This document shows positions 47,042 to 58,004 of a DNA stretch of 64,000 bases, piece by piece. Where the stretch lies: contig NC_065536.1 of assembly GCF_932294415.1 (NCBI RefSeq), positions 5,156,974 to 5,220,973 on the forward strand, read 5' to 3'. The DNA is from Quercus robur (taxonomy: Eukaryota; Streptophyta; Magnoliopsida; Fagales; Fagaceae). The notes below the pieces were generated by a model, which did no database searches, had not been told where the DNA came from, and worked only from the letters and a program-made list of their open reading frames with translations. How positions within the stretch are numbered: position 1 is the stretch's first letter; each line of letters opens with the position of its first letter. The translations under genes and the position numbers were made by a program.

Positions 47042-49593
47042 TTTTTTTTTATTATAAATTTCTATGACATGGAACCTCGCCAAGGCTTAGGCCCTTTGAA
47101 TCCACCCTTAGGGAGTAAACCACAAATACATGACCCCATGTAACATCCCGTGAGTATTTTTTTTTTTTTTAAAATGTAAGTCAGAATTTTGTGGACCACA
47201 TGTGCCCCCACCTAACCCCACTACCCATCATTCTCATCCACTCAATTTCACCCACATCTCTTCTCTCTTTTGGCCGGCTCTCTCCTTTCTTTCTTTCATT
47301 CTCTCTTTTCGTTTTACTGAAACACACACACACCCACCTGCCAGCCTCCACTCCAAAACACACAATCTCACCATCATTTTTCCGGCAAGATCACCGGAAA
47401 AATACTTAGGAACTCCAAAGCATCTTCATCATTTTATTTGAGGTAAAGGTTCAAGTCTTTTTTGATGAGTATTATGTTCTTGTTTGAGGTTATTTTACTC
47501 AAGCTTTAATAATGTTATTCATGTGATTTAAGAGTTTTGGAAATGATATTCATGTGTTTATATGTATGGATTTTGGTCTTGGTGGATGTATTTGATGAGT
47601 GAGTTCATGATTTTTACAATGATGGCTATCTAAGGCTTGTTGTGGTGAAAATTTAGAGGTTTTGAGTTATAATATGTGATAGATGATGAATATAATTTTT
47701 ATTGATTATTTGGAGCTAGTTAAAGATTTAAATTGTTTGTCTTGGAGAAAATTATGATTTTGGTGTCATGGGTCACTTGATGATGTTATAAAAATCTTGT
47801 GGGAAGCACTTGTAAAGTGTGGAGGTTTTGATGTTAGATATGACACCTTGAAAGATTTATGAGTATAAATGGGACTCTATGCCTTGCAAATTAAAGTGTT
47901 TTGAGAAATTTTGGAAGTAGAATACATTACATGTGAGGTTGAATACTAGGCTTGCCTAATTGAGTTCTTACTTGGCAATTCCTAATTTGTAGTTAGATAC
48001 AATTTCAAGCTTTGTGCTCATTGTGATAGATTTGCTTGACATTGTTTAGGTTTTAGGTAATCTCCCCTTGGAGCTTGGAGAATTAGGATTTTGTGGTTGC
48101 GAGGTAAGTAGCTTTTTAATGGGTATTTTTGGAAAATAACCATGTTTTATAAATATTGTTTTTGAGTCAAACACATTTTGGAAACTGATATATATGGATA
48201 TATGTTTTTTTAAAAGTATTGTGTTGTGACCTTACTATATATGAAAAATGCATCATATTTGGTATTGCATTTGGGGAAATGCATGAATTGTTGATATGGA
48301 AAAATGAACATCTTTTATTTAATCTTTGATAAGAAAATCATTGATTTTATGGTGTATTGAAAAATTTAAAGATGCTTATCTTGTCTTGTATTATTTGAGA
48401 AATTGTTAGAAAATCTTTTGACAAGAATGAAGTTTGAAAACCTTACAAACTTTGTAGAAGTTAGATTATTTAAGGTTTTCTGAAACTACTTGGATATGAA
48501 CTATGTGTTCCAAAGTAAGGTAACCTGTGAGTTTATGTGGTTTTAACACCATGCCATGTGTGATTTCCCCGTGATCACCCGATTTGGTTTCAGTAGTCTT
48601 TGTGACAACGGAATCAAATCCAGGTCAGTGTCCTTTCACTTTGAATGACGCGTTGTTCCCTGCTGTCCATGGGGGGAAGAGGTTCCTTGATTATGTGTAG
48701 GTGAGACTGCTGCCCATGGAGTCAAGAGACCACATGCAAGAGAGCTCCTATTTGACGCGCTCTCTTTGCTGCCCATGGGGGGAGAGAAAAACCTTGAGGG
48801 TATGGGTGAGGCTACTATCCATGGGGCCAAGAGTCTGCATACCAGAGAGGACAATATTATGCCAGTTGTGAATGGGTGGATCCCCTGACCGATTTATCTG
48901 GTAGTATGGTAGATTTGTGATAATTTATCTTATGCTAGACATTATGGCTTTGGAAATTATATTGTTAATGCTCACAGATTATAATGTATAATTTCAAGGT
49001 ATTTATTTTGAGAAACTTTGTGTTTCATTATTAGATCATTCTTGTCATATTATTATTATTGAAGATGAAACTTACAGCTTTTTGGTGGCTAATAGTAGTT
49101 AGACTAACTACTGATGGAGGCTGAATTTTTTGTAAGGGATATATTAGATGGTGTACATCTTATACTAGGCTTGACTCATTCTTTTGTATATTATAGTAGT
49201 TATGACTGTATTTCCACTGATGGGACAAGCTGTTGTTATGTAATTGTTTTATTCAGACTTCTATTCTTTTCTGGCCTATGGTCCTTGTAATTAATGCTTA
49301 GAACTCTGACTTACTCTAAAAGTACATTCTATGGGATTATTATAATAATTCTTGTTGTTGGCACTTGATAAGAATTTTGTGGATTGAATTGTCAAAAAGG
49401 AAAAATTTACAGGTACTTGAGATGTCTCTCTCATGCTTTGGACCCTTTGGGGTTTGGGGCATGACACCCCACCTGTCAAAACCGTGTATTAGGAAATCTA
49501 GGGGAACTCCTAGTAGGGATTAAACTCAGGATGTTTGGCTCTATAGCTCATCCCAAGTCTCCAACCACTAAGCTACACCTTGGCGTGTAATGC
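47042..49593 (-). mobile_element. tRNA-derived SINE, split by a solo LTR
   Basis: Read on the minus strand, the SINE begins near 49593. It shows an A box (TAGCTTAGTGG, about 49575) and a B-box-like GAGTTTAATCCC (about 49530). It continues through 49467, resumes at 47138 and ends in TAATAAAAAAAAAG at 47050-47041. Long flanking direct repeats survive: ATGTACACACCACCTAAAC at 47023-47041 and ATGTTACACACTAGCTAAAC at 49594-49613. The SINE itself is about 220 bp; the rest of the interval is the LTR at 47139-49466. Confidence 0.75.
47139..49466. mobile_element. Solo LTR, 2328 bp, inserted in a SINE
   Basis: It starts TGTAACATCCC and ends GGGGCATGACA, which are inverse copies but for a few bases, and CCCCA flanks both sides (47134-47138 and 49467-49471). 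Joining the flanks restores a continuous SINE. The interior is non-coding, with a CT/CA-rich stretch (47230-47340) and a GC-richer stretch (48540-48890). Such long LTRs with a TGTAACATCCC-type end are usual in Ty3/gypsy elements; the family is not identified. Short ORFs within it are chance. Confidence 0.8.
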
Positions 49594-49706
49594 ATGTTAC
49601 ACACTAGCTAAACTTACAAATAAACAATAATTAATTGACGCAACTTTGTTCAGAAACTTTGAATTAAAAGATATCAGAAAACCAAACAAGCAAACACAAA
49701 AATATA

Positions 49707-49937
49707 AGGAAAAGGAATCGTGCAATACAAGGATCTAATTGCAATTATGAAATTCCTTCAATGTTAATTTGTTATCTTCGGCGAAGTAATTGTGTTCCAA
49801 TTTAATTGAACATAAACAAAGAAGTGAAATGGTAGATAAATTGAAAATAAAAGAAAGAATTAAGATTGCCATTCACAACTAACATGCATGAGTCTTTCAT
49901 GTTCATGGGGCTTGGTCCAAGATGACTACAATATGTA
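49707..49937. repeat. Dispersed repeat, copy 2 (partner at 34005-34273)
   Basis: The motif order is the same as in copy 1: GTGCAATACAAGGATCTAAT at about 49722, then AACATAAACAAAGAAG, then CTTGGTCCAAGATGACTAC. A LINE scrap follows immediately on the right. Confidence 0.75.
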
Positions 49938-49979
49938 CAGTGAATTGGCTTGGATTATAGCATAAAAGTCTGGTGGAAT

Positions 49980-50490
49980 ATCTTCCTTTCACACAAGAAA
50001 ACCTATGACATGAATAGCATGTGTAGCAAGGTTATGAGCTGTAGAGTTTCCCTCCCGACGAGCATGTGAAAATCTAAGACAATAGAAAGACTTTGCAAAT
50101 TCTTTAGCATCCTGTATTAAGAGACCAAAAGAAGAATGAGATGGAGATAAATCTTTTAAAGAATTAATAACCAACTCATAGTCCCCTTTTAGGATAGTTG
50201 AATCAATGCCTATCTCTTGAAAAAAAAAATTCCAAAGCTCTTACTGCAACCATGGCTTTGACTTCGGCCATAGAGTGTGGGAGAGCAATATTTTGAGAGA
50301 GTGAAACTATAACCAACATTCGATGTTCTCTAATAAACACCCTAATCTCGGAGCTCGTATATGGTGTATCCGGCATATATGCCAGGCACAACATATAATT
50401 TTCGCTAATCTCAGCCCTGTCTTCATTTCTAAAAACAGCTACATCAAAATTTATCTTCAAGCTACTAGAAGGAGGCACTTTCCAAACAAC
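49980..50490 (-). mobile_element. LINE RNase H remnant
   Basis: Two minus-strand pieces, 50478-50203 (PSSSLKINFDVAVF, AEVKAMVAVRALEF) and 50174-49989 (FSHARREGNSTAHNLATHA), are the start and end of the RNase H domain that closes plant L1 ORF2. They lie in different frames, so the copy is dead. The rest of the LINE is absent. Confidence 0.7.
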
Positions 50491-50944
50491 TTTCTATTTT
50501 CTACCATAATTGTGATTAAATGGCCATCAAATTCAATGGCCTCACCGTCCGTGTGTGTATGTGTGTGAATCCTATGATTTTTTCAAGGAAAAAAAACTCA
50601 ATGGTCTCGTCTTTATAGAATTTTTAGCTAGTTATTTTTGGCATTTAGATTCATTCTTCTCTTTTTTTTAAGTATAATAAATTAGACAGTTGCAAAAAAT
50701 AAACCCAAATAAATTCTTTTATTTTTTTTAAAAATGGATACTTAAAATTTGGGAATTTCAACATAGAATTATTTGTAGTGTGAACTAAAAACATCAATCC
50801 AATGGAATTATTTGAGAATTTAGTCAAAAACCATAACAATATAATCCAATGGTAAAGTAAAAACAAGTCATTTACAAAATTATCCATAACTTGGAAATTT
50901 TTTAATAAAATTGAAACTATAAATGCATTAAGAAGCAACAACGA

Positions 50945-51110
50945 CAGTTGAACTTAGAGTCTTATAACTCAATTGATTAGCACTTTCTAGTATTTTCAAG
51001 GCACCTTGGCTTCAAATCCTCCCCCACCGCCGCCCCACCCCCCCCCCCCCCCCCTCTCTTAATGGCCTTTGGGAGTTGTAAATTGTAAACCCTTGGACTT
51101 TGAGTGTTTT
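50945..51110 (+). mobile_element. Possible tRNA-derived SINE with a C17 run inside
   Basis: TATAACTCAATTGATTAGCA resembles a pol III A box and GGCTTCAAATCC, about 45 bases later, a B box. A run of 17 C (51038-51054) and TCTCTT interrupt the body just after it. No clear tail or target duplication was found. Confidence 0.4.
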
Positions 51111-51269
51111 TAACTTTAGAGCTCCAAGCAAAAATATGTTCTTATTTTCAAAATTATCCATCACTTGAAAATTATTTAACTAAAATTGAAAATATAAATG
51201 CAGTAAGTGCCAAGAGTTGAAAGAGTGGGAAATTCCAAGAGAATCAAAAACAAAATCTTGTTTTCAAAT

Positions 51270-51720
51270 GATGCATTTTAGCGAATTTTTCTAAGTATAG
51301 GAAACCATTTTTAAGAGATGCAGAGAATTTTCCATATCTTATGGATTTTTTAGGAAGTATTTTTCAAGAGGAAAAATCCCATGATTTTTCTTAAAATCAT
51401 TTTCAAGGATGAAAATTGCAGAGATTTTTACAAAATAATTTTCAAGAAAAAAAAGTTCATGGGTTTTTTGGAAAATTATTTTCAAGGATGAAATTTTCAT
51501 GGGCTTTTAGAAAGTATTTTTCAAGAAGAATATTTATTCCATGTGTTTTTGAAAACCATTTTCATGAGAAATAATCATATGGGTTTTTGAAAATTTATTT
51601 TTCAACAAGAAATTCCTATGTTTTAGGAGACGCATTTTTCCAAGAATGGAAAATCCAGCAAAGTTTTAAAAAATTATTTTGTTTTGTAAATAATGGGTTT
51701 CATTGGTTTCTTTGGAAAAA
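51270..51720. repeat. Degenerate direct repeats of roughly 45-60 bp
   Basis: A unit like CATGGGTTTTTGAAAATTATTTTCAAGGATGAAA recurs about eight times with variable spacing (for example near 51375, 51420, 51470, 51520, 51570). The shared core is ATTTTCAAG(A/G)A followed by a short purine tract and CATG. Copies are too diverged to fix a strict period. Confidence 0.65.
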
Positions 51721-52149
51721 CAACTCATTTTTTGGAAGCAATTTTGGAAAAAAAAAATGGAAGCATGGTTTATCTTGAAAACATTTTAGAAACACAAGCT
51801 TAAGAGTATGAATTATTTTGAAAACAATGTTTATTTTGGGAAACAGCTTGAAAATCTTTTCAAGAAGTGCTATTGGATCAAGCCTTATTAATATCTGATA
51901 GTAGGAATATTTCACATCACTAACTAAAATTGGTATGCGAAATCCATACCCATTTTAACACATAAAAATAGATTACAATGAAAATAAATTCAATTCAAGC
52001 AATTAAGGTCATAGCAGGCTAAAATAAACTACACATGCATCCATACAAGTGTATATAACTAATCTCGTCATCCATGCAAACCCATTGATTCCATCATACA
52101 TGTCCATTTATTTATATATATATTCACCAAAATATACTCATGCGCATTA

Positions 52150-52600
52150 CATAATCTCATCATGCAAAAGAGAAGGGAGATTAAGTGCACAACTAGGCAA
52201 GCATAGATTGATTCATGGATAACCAAAATAACTCAAACGTGTTATTAATGGATTCATGGCACTTAACTATTTGTGATGTGGTTCAATAACCAATACTTAT
52301 CTGGCACTTAGCGGTAAAATTATCAACAAAAATAAACAGCATGACCAATATGAAAACATAAGTTTTCAAACATTAACGGCCATAATCTCATCTTGCAAAA
52401 GAGAAGGGAAATTAACTACACACCTAGGCAAGCATTGATTGATTCAATGATAGCCAAAATAACTCAAATGTGTTACTAATGGATTCAGGAACTTAATTAT
52501 TTGTGATGTGGTTCAATAAACGTTACTTATCTGGTACTTAGTAGGGAAATGAACGGTATGACCATTATAAAAACATAATTTTTCAAACATGAATTTACAA
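52150..52600. repeat. Tandem duplication, 231-bp period, two copies
   Basis: ATAATCTCATCATGCAAAAG at 52151 is matched at 52382. Both copies continue through AGGCAAGCAT, CCAAAATAACTCAAA, ATTTGTGATGTGGTTCAATA and TTTTCAAACAT. Identity is roughly 85 percent by eye. Confidence 0.85.
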
Positions 52601-52829
52601 AATGAAAATTTTGAAATGTAAAGGGCCAAAATAAAAATAACCTCAAACATTTTTTTAGATGAAAAAAATAACCTCAAACTTGAAATCCAAAAGAGTACTT
52701 CAGTTTTTATTTACAATGAACAAAAACAAACCATGGGAATAGACATGAAAAACCGTCTATTCTCTCTAGAAATAATAAAAATAAAAACAATGTTGGTGAT
52801 GTCAAATTGTTCCATTGTGTCATTCTCAT

Positions 52830-53133
52830 TGTTAGGATCATTGATTGTATTGTATTGCTAATGCAAGCTGAAAATCAGTTACTAACAGTTAGTGCAGTAG
52901 CTGCCAGCTGTAGGTGGTTATGGCAGTTGCCAATTGTAGGTGGTTATGACAGTTGTATTGAGAAATGTATAAAAAGGGGCACTACTGTTGTATTGAGTGA
53001 GGCAATAAGAATGAACTCTTTTTAGTTTCTCTCTAGCTATCTCTCTAATTCTCTAAATCTTCTCTACTTCTCTCTTCTTCTTTGGAGGCCCAGCTGACCT
53101 CGAATCCAGCTACAACTCTCTTAGATCCTAACA
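52830..53133 (+). repeat. 5' LTR of the compact element
   Basis: 304 bp. A TATA-like TATAAAAAGGGGC near 52969 and the purine-poor leader CTCTCTAATTCTC are shared with the 3' LTR. An internal duplication of GTAGGTGGTTATG(A/G)CAGTTG is present only in this copy. Confidence 0.85.
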
Positions 53134-54506
53134 AGTGGTATCAGAGCATCGATTCTATGACAACAATGGCTGAAACTTGTTTTGCCATTCAGACCAGGAT
53201 CTTGAATGAGATGAATCAAAACATCAAGGCCATGACTCAGAACATCAATACCATTTTGCTGAAGCTAAATTCCAAGGAAGCTAGATAGCATTCACCTTAA
53301 ACACCTCGGTACAATGAGAATCATATATCAAGCAATGCTCTAACCATCGCTTTGACAAAAAACCAATCAAGATTGATTTTCCTAGGTTCATGGGTGAAGA
53401 ACAAGTGGCTTGGGTTTGTAAAGCAAACCAATACCTCAACTATTACAAGACTCCAGATCATGAAAAACTTTCAATGGCCTTTTTTAACATGGATGGGGAA
53501 GCATTAGTGTGGTTTGAAGATCCTAAAGATACTGGACTATTTGATGGTTGGGATGCCTTTACTCAAGAACTACATGTCAGATTTGGATCTATTGCTTGTG
53601 ACAATCCATTGAAGGCTACTATTTAAGAACTACATGTTCTTGGTGAGAAATTTAATGCCCATCGGTGTTAACCAAACTCATGTTTCACCAAATGGGTCTG
53701 TTTATGTAATCAAGAAGGAAGATGTAGACTTACCACACATTAACGCTGAGGGCCAAATCTCGCTGCTTGGTGGCTGTCATAAAGCCAAGGAACTAGATGC
53801 TTCTTTTCTTGGTGATAGCTATAGGGTAAATGCCAAATTCCATAGCCGAGATGATCACAATTTTTATGAGTAAATAAGTTCTACATCGACTTATGGTGTT
53901 GGTAGCAGCAGTGCGTTACTTGCCAGGTTTCATAGCCAAGATGATCATAACTTTTATAAGAATCGAATCTTGAGTCAAGGGCTTTACGTACTAGGAAGCA
54001 AGATTGGTAGTTCTACTTTTGATTGTGCAGGGAAGAGATACGGTGTTGCTGATCTTTTGAAGTGTGCAAGACCTTTCAATATTAAGGTTGCTGTGGGTAG
54101 GGATGTGAAAAGGAAATTACTAGCATCTCCAGTGTACATGGAGTCAAGGCTATCATCTATTGGAATTGTTAATTGTGGTCTATGGATTAATATCAATACG
54201 ACTGCTTTGGGTTATGCTCCTATGTCATGGGTTGTGATTAATTGTGATGGAGCTGCTGTGAAGAAATGGAGAGCCTATTTGGTGGGAAGGCCATTTATGG
54301 TGAAGACTGATCAGCAGAGCCTTAACTATCTGCTGGAACAGAAGATTGGGACACCAGCCCAGTAGAGATGGGCCACTAAGCTACTTGGGGTATGCATTTT
54401 TTGTGGAGTACAAGAAAGGGAAAGAAAATCTAGTGGCCGATGCACTGTCTAGAAAAGTTGAGACTAGTGGGACTGTTGTTGATTTTCATACAGAAGATCC
54501 TCTAGT

Positions 54507-54600
54507 TGATGGTGGCTTTGGAGATTCTCCAGCTGATGGTGTTTTAGAAGATTTTCCAGCTGATGGTGGTTTAGGAGATTCTCCAGCTGATGGCATTTTA
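54507..54600 (+). repeat. 30-bp minisatellite within the compact element
   Basis: The motif TCCAGCTGATGG recurs every 30 bases or so (about 54525, 54555 and 54585), within a stretch that reads as repeats of D(S/F)PADG. It lies between the RNase H and integrase remnants. Confidence 0.75.
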
Positions 54601-54990
54601 TGCTTGAGGGCTGATGTGAAGAGACATGTTCAAGAGTGTGAGACTTGGCAAAGGCTCAAACATGAGACTTGTTGTCTAGCTAGTTTACTCCAGCCACTGC
54701 CCATTCTAGGCTCAAGACTTCATTCCACCTTCCATGACTCAAGGCCTAAATTGGGTTAGCATGTTGTACTAGTTTAATCCTTCCCACCTATGGATTCGGA
54801 TGACACTCTTAATCCAGAACCCATAGCTATTCTACAGGAAAGAACTCATCAGTTGAGAAGTAGGACCATCACTCAAGTTTTAGTCCAATGGCAAGGAGAA
54901 AGTCAGGAAGATGCTACTTAGGAAAATCTATATTTGCTTTGGAAACAATTCCCTCACCATGTGGGCTAGGTGCTTTAATGGGGGAGGTAC

Positions 54991-55285
54991 TGTTAGGATC
55001 ATAGATTGTATTGTATTGCTAATGCAAGCTGGAAATCAGTTACTAACAGTTAGTGCAGTAGCTGCCAGCTGTAGGTGTTTATGACAGTTGGTTATTAGAT
55101 AGAGTAGCATTGATTGAGGAATGTATAAAAAGGGGCACTACTGTTGTATTGAGTTAGATAATAAGAATGAACTCTTTTTAGTTTCTCTCTATCTCTCTAA
55201 TTCTCTAAATCTTCTCTACTTCTCTCTTCTTCTTTGGAGGCCCAGCTGACCTCAAATCCAGCTACAACTCTCTTAGATCCTAACA
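54991..55285 (+). repeat. 3' LTR of the compact element
   Basis: 295 bp, with the same terminal 10-mers as the 5' LTR, preceded by a purine tract and followed by CTCAT. Confidence 0.85.
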
Positions 55286-55290
55286 CTCAT

Positions 55291-58004
55291 AAGCAAAGCA
55301 ATGAGATTTCCCCCCCTTTTCTTGAGAAAAATGATAGTGTAAATTTATTAAGAATTATGTTTTGTACAACAGTGTGTAAAATATTCGAAATACATGGGGC
55401 CATGAGGGTATATCTTCCACTTAGTAAACTTCATCATCATGATTATGAGACTCTTTAGTTTATTATCCCTGCACCAAATAAATATTGGAATTTTACATGT
55501 TTTAAGACCACTCAATCGGTAGAATCTTGATATCATACAGAAGGTGACCGAGATTTATCATGGCATGGTGTTTGCTTGTGTAGAGAGCTGCTTCAATACA
55601 CTTTGAGAATGATAATCTATCTCCAATTCTCTAATTCCCAAATCTATTGCAAATTCAGTCACATGACGCAAGCCTGAAATTTTCTTTCTCCAAAGACCTT
55701 AATGCAGACAAGATAATATCAGATTTTAGTACCTTTGCTTGCTGGGAGATCACTGCCTGCTCTGCTAGGAGCCAGGAGGAAATGGTGCGGCACCTTATAA
55801 TGGAGAAATAAATTCATATGTTTTGTGTAAAGTTTAAATAAATGTTTATTTAAGAATAACTATTTTCCTTTACCTTTTGAGTTCTAAAATTTTTATTTTT
55901 ATTTTTTTAAATTATGATAACAGAGAAATAACATTAATAAAAATAGTTAGAGAGTACCAAAGATTATGCTTTCGAAATATAATAAAATGGAGAAAAAGAA
56001 TATGGCTAACCTTGAATAATCTTTTAAGAATTCATAATTGACCCCAAAAGCTAGGGACTAAGACTTTGATGACGATGTTGTTGTAGAATTTTAACAATGC
56101 AGAAATTGTTTTATGAGTTATTGTTTTAGTTGTAGCATTTTCATATCAAATGATTAAAATGAATATATTTGCAACCTAAATGTAAAACTGTGGAAGTTAA
56201 TAAGGAATATAAGAAGTTAATCAAATGTGTAATCTCACATTACTAATGAGAGAGACTCCTTTATTATTTATGTGTGGTGATTAATAAATTGAAATGTATT
56301 AGAGCAAATATTAGGTAAGATACATGTACAGGAAAAGGTAAAGGGAAGAGGTAAATGTATATTTTTACTCTCATAATCATTTTTTGTCTCTCCTAAAAAA
56401 TAGGAATTACTATTGGTAAAAATATTTATGGAATGTTTGGTGCTTGTCAATTGTCATGTTGTTCTGTATGTTCTTTTATGAAACTTCTGCTCCCCCAGGT
56501 CCATAAATGGATCACTTCAAATATTAAGCTAGTAAATTGAATACACTTTCCATTTTCTTGCTTGAATACACAATATAAATTCCACAATATCTCATCTCTG
56601 TAAACTAACTTCCCGTACACACACACACACACAATGATAAAATGCAGTAAACACACACAGAAAATTCACAATACCCAAATATTGTTTCATATTCACATAG
56701 ACAAACAAATCAACCAACTAACAAACCCGGCCCGAGAGAGTTTGATAACCCCAGGTCACTCCAATTAAAATCCAGCAGCCCATCAATTCAAGCCCAAACC
56801 TGAAAACATGAAGCCCAAACTACTTACAATGAAAGCATAGCGAGCCCACTCTCTCAGTCCGAAAACTTTAACCCAGTCAGCCCATGGCAAACCAACCCAA
56901 ATTCACATTAGAACACTTAAGCCCAAGACAAATTGGGTCCCAATCCACTTCAAGCCCAGCCCACGTATTAAATACAACTAAAACAATAAAACAATGGCAG
57001 TCCACACCCATTCAAAAAACCCAAATACGAGTAATTATTAAGTACTCCCGATGAAATGATGTTACTTCCACTCACATTAATAATTGATCTTACTAACTAA
57101 ATTTATAGTTGAGTTTACAATGAATGTGAGAGTAAAGAGTACCACGCCACTGTCCTATGGAATACCTAATGTACAGATATGATCAAACAACAAATCCTAC
57201 CAATACACGCTTGGAATATATACAATTCACCCACACACTTTGCAAAAATCACATTTTGACCCCAAACCAAAATACACATTGACCCCAAAAGTTTCCTAAA
57301 ATTACAATTTGACCCATTAATTTTTTTCCCAAAATTACAATTTGATCCCTAAATTTTTCCAAATTGCCTTTAATTTAACCCCAAATCTTTTCACAATTGC
57401 ACCAAGCCCTCCAACTTTGAAAATTCTAAAAAGAAGTCCATCAACCCTTGGAAAATTATGAAAATGCCCATGACACTTCCAAATGAACTTTGAAACACAA
57501 AACATGCATAAAGGACTCACACTAATTTCAAAAACCAAAATGCATTTTTACGAGAAAGCATGTGCCAAAAGTTTCCTTTATTTGTCAAATGAACAAAGCC
57601 TGAGAATAGGTCAAAATAAATGTTGTCAAGTGACAGGCGCTTATGACTTTGGTTTGAGACATTATTTTTTACCCTTGTTTAGAAAAGGAATTCTAAGAAA
57701 AACTTAATTTCTTTTGTGGACGACAGACTTGAATTTTGACCTAAATAGCCTTTAAATATGCTAAAAAATCCTATTACAAATAAAATTTCCACTTGGTGGG
57801 GGAACTGATTTTTAGGCTTCAATTAACCAACTATTTAAAAAAAAAAAAAAATCCTATATTTACTTTTTTTTTTTTAAGTATAAAAAAATATATGATCTTT
57901 CGTTATCGTTTCATTTTGCATGCTGCAACTTGCAGGTTGTGCCTTGCTTGTGTACTTGGTACCAGGGCAAAACACTAAGCTAGTGTTTGGTGCAACTTGA
58001 TCAT
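55291..58004. other. Repeat-like spacer, no gene supported
   Basis: AT-rich DNA. A stretch rich in GCCCA motifs lies at 56700-56960, and three or four degenerate repeats of AAAATTACAATTTGACCC lie at about 57246-57370. Both look like worn retroelement non-coding sequence, but no ends were found. A CA microsatellite sits at 56616-56634. Confidence 0.4.

Larger units (their letters stand above)
52830..55285 (+). mobile_element. Compact Ty3/gypsy-type LTR element, 2456 bp, broken inside, intact ends
   Basis: LTRs lie at 52830-53133 and 54991-55285. Each starts TGTTAGGATC and ends GATCCTAACA, a perfect 10-bp inverse pair. CTCAT flanks the element on both sides (52825-52829, 55286-55290). A primer-binding site complementary to initiator Met tRNA (TGGTATCAGAGC) is at 53136-53147, and a purine tract (GGGGGAGG) at 54980-54987. 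The interior keeps a gag piece (53390-53626), an RNase H end (about 54270-54460, GKENLVADALSRK), a bit of integrase and a chromodomain-like tail (about 54870-54960). Most of pol is missing, so the copy depends on others and is broken in several places. The LTRs differ by a few percent plus one larger indel, so it is moderately young. Confidence 0.85.

Noticed and set aside
47181-47441. ORFs on both strands near a CT/CA-rich stretch
   Set aside because: They lie inside the solo LTR at 47139-49466 and have biased composition; no family resemblance.
48636-48854. Minus-strand ORF with repeated LACGLL/SPMGSKES-like segments
   Set aside because: It lies within the same solo LTR; the apparent repeats come from a local GC-richer duplication in the LTR.
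52830-55285. Copia assignment for the compact LTR element, because of the short LTRs and Met-tRNA primer site
   Set aside because: The gag, RNase H (ADALSRK) and terminal chromodomain-like remnants are Ty3/gypsy-type.
57246-57370. Repeated AAAATTACAATTTGACCC motifs as a tandem satellite
   Set aside because: Only three or four loose copies with uneven spacing; probably worn retroelement UTR, not a real array.
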